A DNA stretch of 10,461 nucleotides from Acidobacteriota bacterium (GTDB taxonomy: Bacteria > Acidobacteriota > Terriglobia > Acidiferrales > UBA7541): the NCBI GenBank assembly GCA_003224515.1, contig QHZC01000206.1:20433-30893 (forward strand), given 5' to 3'. This document shows, one piece after another, positions 7,901 to 10,461 of the stretch. The notes below the pieces were generated by a model. It had not been told where the DNA came from. It did no database searches and saw only the letters and a list, made by a program, of their open reading frames with translations. Positions within the stretch are counted from its first letter, which is position 1. Every line of letters starts with the position of its first letter. Both the position numbers and the translations under genes were made by a program.

Positions 7901-8112
7901 GCATTGAGCGCGTAGAGGACCTTGCCGGTGTCGAGTGAATAGAACTCGATGCCGAAATTCGCGTGAGCAAATTCGGGGCGGCTGATGACCTTTTGGATGC
8001 GTTGAGACAGACTGGTTTCTGCCGGCGCACGGGCCGGCGCGGCCCGGAGGCTGATAAGGAGCATGGAGACGAAGACACCGAAAAGAGAAAGGACTCGCGA
8101 ACTATTTTTCAA
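4933..8112 (-). CDS. Exported fusion: PBP4-type D-Ala-D-Ala carboxypeptidase + N-acyl-D-amino-acid deacylase-like amidohydrolase
   Basis: A single frame of 1059 residues holds two enzymes. Residues 1-31 form a signal peptide (MKNSSR, hydrophobic VLSLFGVFVSMLLISL, then APARA). Residues about 35-505 are a PBP4/DacB-family serine peptidase, which cuts the terminal D-Ala or D,D-crosslinks of peptidoglycan in the periplasm. Its three motifs are intact: STTK (Ser79, Lys82), SQN (351-353) and KTG (460-462); SGDPNL is also typical. After a short linker, residues about 521-1059 match the D-aminoacylase amidohydrolase family from YDLIIRNGHIIDGTG to GYFADVTIFDP. His734 (ATHMRSEG), His764 (FHLKVSG), Asp930 (GLDAGE) and HTHPRAMGSMPR are present. 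The usual HxH after PGFID is replaced by MLGQSE (580-585), and the usual Cys region reads GEGG (608-611). Deacylase activity is therefore uncertain. The gene follows menC by 96 bases. Start is discussed under its binding site. Confidence 0.88.
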   Translation of the reverse strand: MKNSSRVLSLFGVFVSMLLISLRAAPARAPAETSLSQRIQKVISRPEFAHANFGIEFYSLDTGKVLYALNADKLFVPASTTKILTEGTLLAKLGADYRFHTRVYRAGPIDKHGTLKGDLILVASGDPNLSNRIQPDGTLAFVDEDHSYEGPALPGDPFLVIKQLAKDVAAKGIHKIEGRVLIDAALFPDGPREAGTNVVMSSIMINDNVIDLIGSPGAKAGDPVVLQSSPQTSYIKFVNHLSSSPAGSKPSFAPPDTVTNPDGSVLVTLSGSLPVGIHPQTAAIAVPSPTKFAETAFREALFAAGIQIKSAPASGAIGFSSYTAFYSAENQVAEHVSPPLSEEIKVTLKVSQNLHAGMGPYLLGTLVAKDTENPLDAGFKVEHDFLQSAKLDLSGAAQGDGAGGDWADLFSPDFMVHYLTYWTTRPDYQAFFKALPILGKDGTLAKIQPSSPGAGDVFAKTGTLGSDDKLGGRMMLNGKGLAGYVVTKDGKKLAFAAYVNHLSLAPDPDAAQQVAGSSVSEYDLIIRNGHIIDGTGNPWYAADVAVSGDRLVAIGDLRRAHAKREIDAKGRIVAPGFIDMLGQSEVALLLDNRSLSKLSQGITTEITGEGGSIAPQNEKTIAPQKLFLDQYKLTIDWTTLDGYFRRLEKQGTPLNSGTYVGSAQVREAVIGDDDRTPTPAELNQMKSLVEQAMKDGALGLSSALIYPPNIYAKTDELIVLAQAAAKYGGLYATHMRSEGASEMPALAEAIRIGREANLPVEVFHLKVSGQPRWGTMKNVVAAIQLARDSGLDIAADMYPYTAGATALASALPPWVADGGVQKLLERLKDPAIRSRIKKDLTGDHADWENLFYDCGGAAGVLISSAENPDLKQFAGKTLDDVAQAWKKSREDTLLDFILADNAQTGAIYFIASEQDLRTGLSQPWTSIGLDAGEMSLDGPIYEPHTHPRAMGSMPRFLGHYVRDEHLLSLEAAIRKITSLPAQREHLESRGLLKTGYFADVTIFDPATIIDHATYTKPDQLSDGIDFTIVNGQVEYDHGKVTGSTAGRILRGRGWHQEVP

Positions 8113-8119
8113 AACAGAA

Positions 8120-8125
8120 TCCCCC
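8120..8125 (-). promoter_or_regulatory. Shine-Dalgarno sequence deciding a TTG start at 8112
   Basis: On the minus strand GGGGGA (8125 to 8120) lies 7 bases before TTG 8112. No ATG is available before the hydrophobic core. Starting here gives an ideal signal peptide beginning MKNSSR. The earlier in-frame TTG codons at 8139 and 8127 lie upstream of or beside this site and would add residues in front of the signal sequence. Confidence 0.6.
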
Positions 8126-8145
8126 AACAGAAGAGTCAACCGCTT

Positions 8146-8158
8146 GCAATGCCATTGC
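8146..8158. repeat. Perfect 13-bp palindrome between menC and the fusion gene
   Basis: GCAATG-C-CATTGC on the plus strand, 6-base arms with one centre base, in the 96-base gap between the two minus-strand genes. It may be a regulator site or a small stem in the joint transcript. It resembles the AATGG/CCATT palindrome upstream of the regulator gene at 10429-10439, with different spacing. Confidence 0.4.
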
Positions 8159-8208
8159 CGACGTGAAAATGTGAAGACTGAATGGAAGATGACAAGGGGT
8201 GATTTAGA

Positions 8209-9321
8209 TCATCGGGCACGCCAGGTTTCCTTTTCCGTGGTCCAGCGTTCGATCAGGTCGCGGCGAATATGATATCCGAGTCCAGGCGAGGTGGGGACCT
8301 GAATCGTGCCGCGGGGAGAGACTTCGACGGGTGGGTCGATGACATCCTCTTCCCAATACCGTTTGCTGGCGGAGACATCGCCTGGCAGCGTGTAGCCGGG
8401 CAGGGAAGAGACCGCGATGTTATGAGCCCGGCCGATGCCGCACTCGAGCATACCCCCACACCAGACCGGGATATTGCGAGCCAGGCACAGAGCCTGGATC
8501 TCTCGAGCGCTGGCGTGGCCGCCGACGCGACCCACCTTGATGTTGATGATGCGCGCGGCACCGAGGTCCAGAGCGGTTTCCGCATCGCGGACGTGACGGA
8601 TCGACTCGTCGAGGCACAGCGAGGTTTTCAGATGTCGTTGAAGTCTTGCGTGATTGGCGATGTCATCCCACCAGAGAGGCTGTTCCATCATCAAGAGGTT
8701 AAATTCGTCGAAGCGCTTCAGATGCTCCAGGTCCGCAAGCGTATAAGCCGAATTGGCATCCACGGACAGAAGAATGCCGGGGTGGGCGTTGCGGACGGCG
8801 CGCACAACTTCGAGATCTTTGCCCGGTTTGATCTTAAGTTTGATGCGCTGATAGCCGGCGTGAAGCTCGACGGCAACTTTTTCGAGAAGCACTTCGGAAG
8901 TGGCTTGCAGTCCTAAGGAGACGCCGCACTTGATTTCCGATTGCGCGCCGCCCAGCAATTTGGAGAGAGAGAGATTCTTTTGCTGGGCCTCGACGTCCCA
9001 GAAAGCATTTTCGATCCCTGCGCGGGCCATCTCGTGACCCCGAATGGCCGACACAATACGCGGAATTTCCGCGGCGGAGCCGATTTCCTTCCCAAGGATC
9101 AGGGGAACGAGAAATCCGCGAATGATAAGCCACGCCGTGTCTACCGTTTCGGAATTGAAGAAAGGATCTTCCAAGGCGGTCACTTCGGACCAGCCGGTGA
9201 GGCCATCAGCGAGGACTTCGACGAGAACCACGGTGCGGTCATGGGTAATGCCGAAGCTGGTTTCAAATGCAGACTTCAGACGCATCTTGAGTTTGCGCAG
9301 GGTAATCGATTCGATCCGCAT
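8209..9321 (-). CDS. menC: o-Succinylbenzoate synthase / N-acylamino-acid racemase (enolase superfamily)
   Basis: Enolase-superfamily enzyme, 370 residues, cytoplasmic. Relatives either dehydrate SHCHC to o-succinylbenzoate in menaquinone synthesis, racemise N-acyl(succinyl)amino acids, or do both. All catalytic residues are present: the KxK motif Lys161/Lys163 (KLKIKPGKD), metal ligands Asp188 (SVDANSA), Glu213 (MEQPL) and Asp238 (CLDES), and the opposite-face Lys262 (NIKVGRVGG). Arg265, three residues after that Lys, corresponds to Arg266 of the Amycolatopsis enzyme, a residue linked to racemase activity. GGMLECGIGRAHN and LPGDVSASKRYW are typical of the NSAR/OSBS branch. ATG 9321 has GGAG 4 bases upstream. 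No other menaquinone gene is nearby, while the next gene concerns D-amino acids, so racemase is the favoured role (inference). It is transcribed from the promoter at 9394-9422. Confidence 0.88.
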   Translation of the reverse strand: MRIESITLRKLKMRLKSAFETSFGITHDRTVVLVEVLADGLTGWSEVTALEDPFFNSETVDTAWLIIRGFLVPLILGKEIGSAAEIPRIVSAIRGHEMARAGIENAFWDVEAQQKNLSLSKLLGGAQSEIKCGVSLGLQATSEVLLEKVAVELHAGYQRIKLKIKPGKDLEVVRAVRNAHPGILLSVDANSAYTLADLEHLKRFDEFNLLMMEQPLWWDDIANHARLQRHLKTSLCLDESIRHVRDAETALDLGAARIINIKVGRVGGHASAREIQALCLARNIPVWCGGMLECGIGRAHNIAVSSLPGYTLPGDVSASKRYWEEDVIDPPVEVSPRGTIQVPTSPGLGYHIRRDLIERWTTEKETWRAR

Positions 9322-9350
9322 GGGGCTCCAAGAAAAGAGTCAAGAGGCTT

Positions 9351-9370
9351 TCTGTAACAAACGTTGCAGA
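9351..9370. promoter_or_regulatory. Candidate operator downstream of the menC promoter
   Basis: TCTGTAAC (9351-9358) and GTTGCAGA (9363-9370) form an 8-base inverted repeat with a single mismatch around AAAC. It starts about 17 bases downstream of the predicted transcript start, a common repressor position. RpiR-family regulators bind palindromes of this general size. The adjacent RpiR-type protein is the obvious candidate, but this is inference. Confidence 0.45.
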
Positions 9371-9393
9371 CCGAAATAAATGGCCACTCCCTA

Positions 9394-9422
9394 ACAGTAG
9401 GTAGCCCAAAAAGACTTGTCAA
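9394..9422 (-). promoter_or_regulatory. Near-consensus sigma70 promoter for the menC operon
   Basis: On the minus strand the -35 box is a perfect TTGACA (9417-9422), the spacer is 17 bases, and the -10 box is TACTGT (9394-9399, 4 of 6). The predicted start near 9387 leaves a leader of about 65 bases before menC. It is flanked by the palindromes at 9351-9370 and 9428-9437. Such a strong promoter next to palindromes suggests control by repression. Confidence 0.7.
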
Positions 9423-9427
9423 GGTCT

Positions 9428-9437
9428 CTCAATTGAG
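9428..9437. promoter_or_regulatory. Perfect 10-bp palindrome just upstream of the menC -35 box
   Basis: CTCAATTGAG, a perfect palindrome, ends 5 bases before the -35 hexamer in the direction of transcription. The place suits a regulator touching RNA polymerase. No protein can be assigned, and a 10-base palindrome may arise by chance. Confidence 0.3.
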
Positions 9438-9496
9438 GAGCATTATTGGACACAGATAGTTAAATATTCGTTACAGGGACGAATGACGGGGCGGTG

Positions 9497-10366
9497 TCAG
9501 GACGCGTACCAGCGGAGTCCCTTGCGCTGTTCTTCGGCGAGTTCCTTGGCCAAGGCCAGTGTTTGCGCTCGACGGTACTGACCGACAGCCGCCAGGATGG
9601 CATTCAACAAGGCGATGGGAGCGGCATAGGAGGCGCCGAAAGAAGTTGATTCGATCGAGGCCAGGAAAACTTCGTCACATACGCGCGCCAAGGGAGAAAC
9701 ATAGGTGTCAGAGATACCAACGCAATAGGCGCCGCGAACACGCGCTTGCTGGGCGCCTTCGATGGTTTGCCTAAGTCCGCGGCGGAAGCTGATCGCGATG
9801 ACCAAGTCCTGCTTATTGAGGGAGCGGACGAGATGCAAGATCCTCCCCGCGGAGGTGGCGGCAAAAATCGGGAGACCCAGAAGACTGGTCTGATATTCGA
9901 GGTAGTGCGCGAGATGAACTGCCAGGTCGCCGGCGAGCAGAACGATGCGACGGGCATCGTAGAAGCGCTTTGCCAGCGCCACGAGACGCCGCGCATCGAG
10001 GCTGTTTTTGAGGCCCTGTAGGTTTTTCAAGTCCTGCTCGAGCGAGTCGCGTACGTTTGATGGCATGCTCCCATCACGGCCAGCGGACTGCATGGTGTCC
10101 AGGGAAGTAGCGTAGGCGAGCGAAAGCTCGTGCAAATGACGCTGAAACTCGCGGTAACTGCCGAAGCCGAGCCCGCGGACGATGCGGACGATCGTTGCGG
10201 GATCAGTGCGAAGCCGGGCCGCCATGGCGCGCACGCTGAGGAGCACGTACTCGCGCGGATGCTCCAGGATCGGCCGGATAATTTCCTGGCGTTTGATGCT
10301 GAGCCGATCGATGCGCTCAGCAAGATTCGGAGTGGCTGCCTGAGACGAGGCCTCTTTACGTTTCAT
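9497..10366 (-). CDS. RpiR/MurR-family transcriptional regulator (HTH + SIS)
   Basis: DNA-binding regulator of 289 residues. The N-terminal RpiR-type helix-turn-helix covers roughly residues 15-85, with SVRAMAARLRTDPATIVRI and LGFGSYREFQRHL. A SIS (sugar isomerase) domain follows at about 125-265, from LVALAKRFYDARRIVLLAG through GRILHLVRSL to GISDTYVSPLARVCDEVF. SIS domains of this family bind phosphosugars: E. coli MurR senses MurNAc-6-phosphate and RpiR ribose phosphates. Its position 175 bases upstream of the menC promoter region, on the same strand, suggests it controls the genes that follow, and a peptidoglycan-derived ligand would suit them (inference). ATG 10366 was chosen; GTG 10369 immediately before it is equally possible, and neither has a strong Shine-Dalgarno sequence. 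The ligand cannot be read from the sequence. Confidence 0.9.
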   Translation of the reverse strand: MKRKEASSQAATPNLAERIDRLSIKRQEIIRPILEHPREYVLLSVRAMAARLRTDPATIVRIVRGLGFGSYREFQRHLHELSLAYATSLDTMQSAGRDGSMPSNVRDSLEQDLKNLQGLKNSLDARRLVALAKRFYDARRIVLLAGDLAVHLAHYLEYQTSLLGLPIFAATSAGRILHLVRSLNKQDLVIAISFRRGLRQTIEGAQQARVRGAYCVGISDTYVSPLARVCDEVFLASIESTSFGASYAAPIALLNAILAAVGQYRRAQTLALAKELAEEQRKGLRWYAS

Positions 10367-10427
10367 CACGCGAGAGGATTGCTCAATTCCAGCCGGGTGT
10401 CAACCAAAGTCCGGTGCGACCTATAAA

Positions 10428-10448
10428 CAATGGGCCATTAAACCATTG
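10428..10448. promoter_or_regulatory. Candidate autoregulatory site upstream of the RpiR-type gene
   Basis: AATGG-G-CCATT (10429-10439) is a perfect 5-1-5 palindrome. The outer CAATGG (10428-10433) can also pair with CCATTG (10443-10448), so CCATT occurs twice, 8 bases apart. It lies about 60-80 bases before the start codon, where a promoter would be expected. No convincing -35/-10 pair was found for this gene in the sequence available. Confidence 0.35.
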
Positions 10449-10461
10449 GAACTTTATTTTT

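Noticed and set aside
10386..10410. TTGACA on the minus strand (10397-10402) as a -35 box for the regulator gene.
   Set aside because: At 17-base spacing the -10 position reads AATCCT, a poor match, and the start codon follows too closely.

Overview
The window looks like chromosomal DNA of a G+C-rich Gram-negative-type bacterium. The protein idioms, especially the GGT-family protein, the N-acyl-D-amino-acid deacylase half with 'FIDMLGQSE' and the OSBS/NSAR enzyme, remind me of Acidobacteriota (Terriglobia-like). That assignment is an inference from recall, not a search. No tRNA, rRNA, insertion sequence, phage gene or CRISPR array was found.

Layout. (1) 1-1975, minus strand: most of glgB (glycogen branching enzyme), running off the left edge, with a good sigma70-type promoter at 2052-2080. 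(2) 1976-2288: a divergent intergenic region with a tetraloop hairpin. (3) 2289-3942, plus strand: a gamma-glutamyltranspeptidase-family protein whose signal peptide and body lie in different frames, so the gene carries an apparent +1 frameshift near 2352-2370. (4) 4180-4566, plus strand: a small secreted protein of unknown function. (5) 10366 down to 4659, minus strand: four genes in one direction. They are an RpiR/MurR-type regulator; an o-succinylbenzoate synthase / N-acylamino-acid racemase (menC family) behind a near-consensus promoter; a 1059-residue exported protein fusing a PBP4-type D,D-carboxypeptidase to an N-acyl-D-amino-acid deacylase-type amidohydrolase; and a small ORF of unknown function 13 bases after it.

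How the genes may work together. The right-hand block combines a sugar-phosphate-sensing type of regulator (E. coli MurR controls MurNAc recycling), an enzyme class that can racemise N-acylamino acids, an enzyme that removes terminal D-Ala from peptidoglycan stems, and a domain family that deacylates N-acyl-D-amino acids. The simplest reading is a locus for peptidoglycan or D-amino-acid turnover and salvage, possibly helped by the adjacent exported GGT-like protein. The D,D-carboxypeptidase motifs are intact. The amidohydrolase half lacks the usual HxH metal motif, and the usual Cys ligand region reads GEGG, so its activity cannot be assumed. The fusion, the altered metal site, the racemase and the candidate operators make this block the most interesting part of the window.
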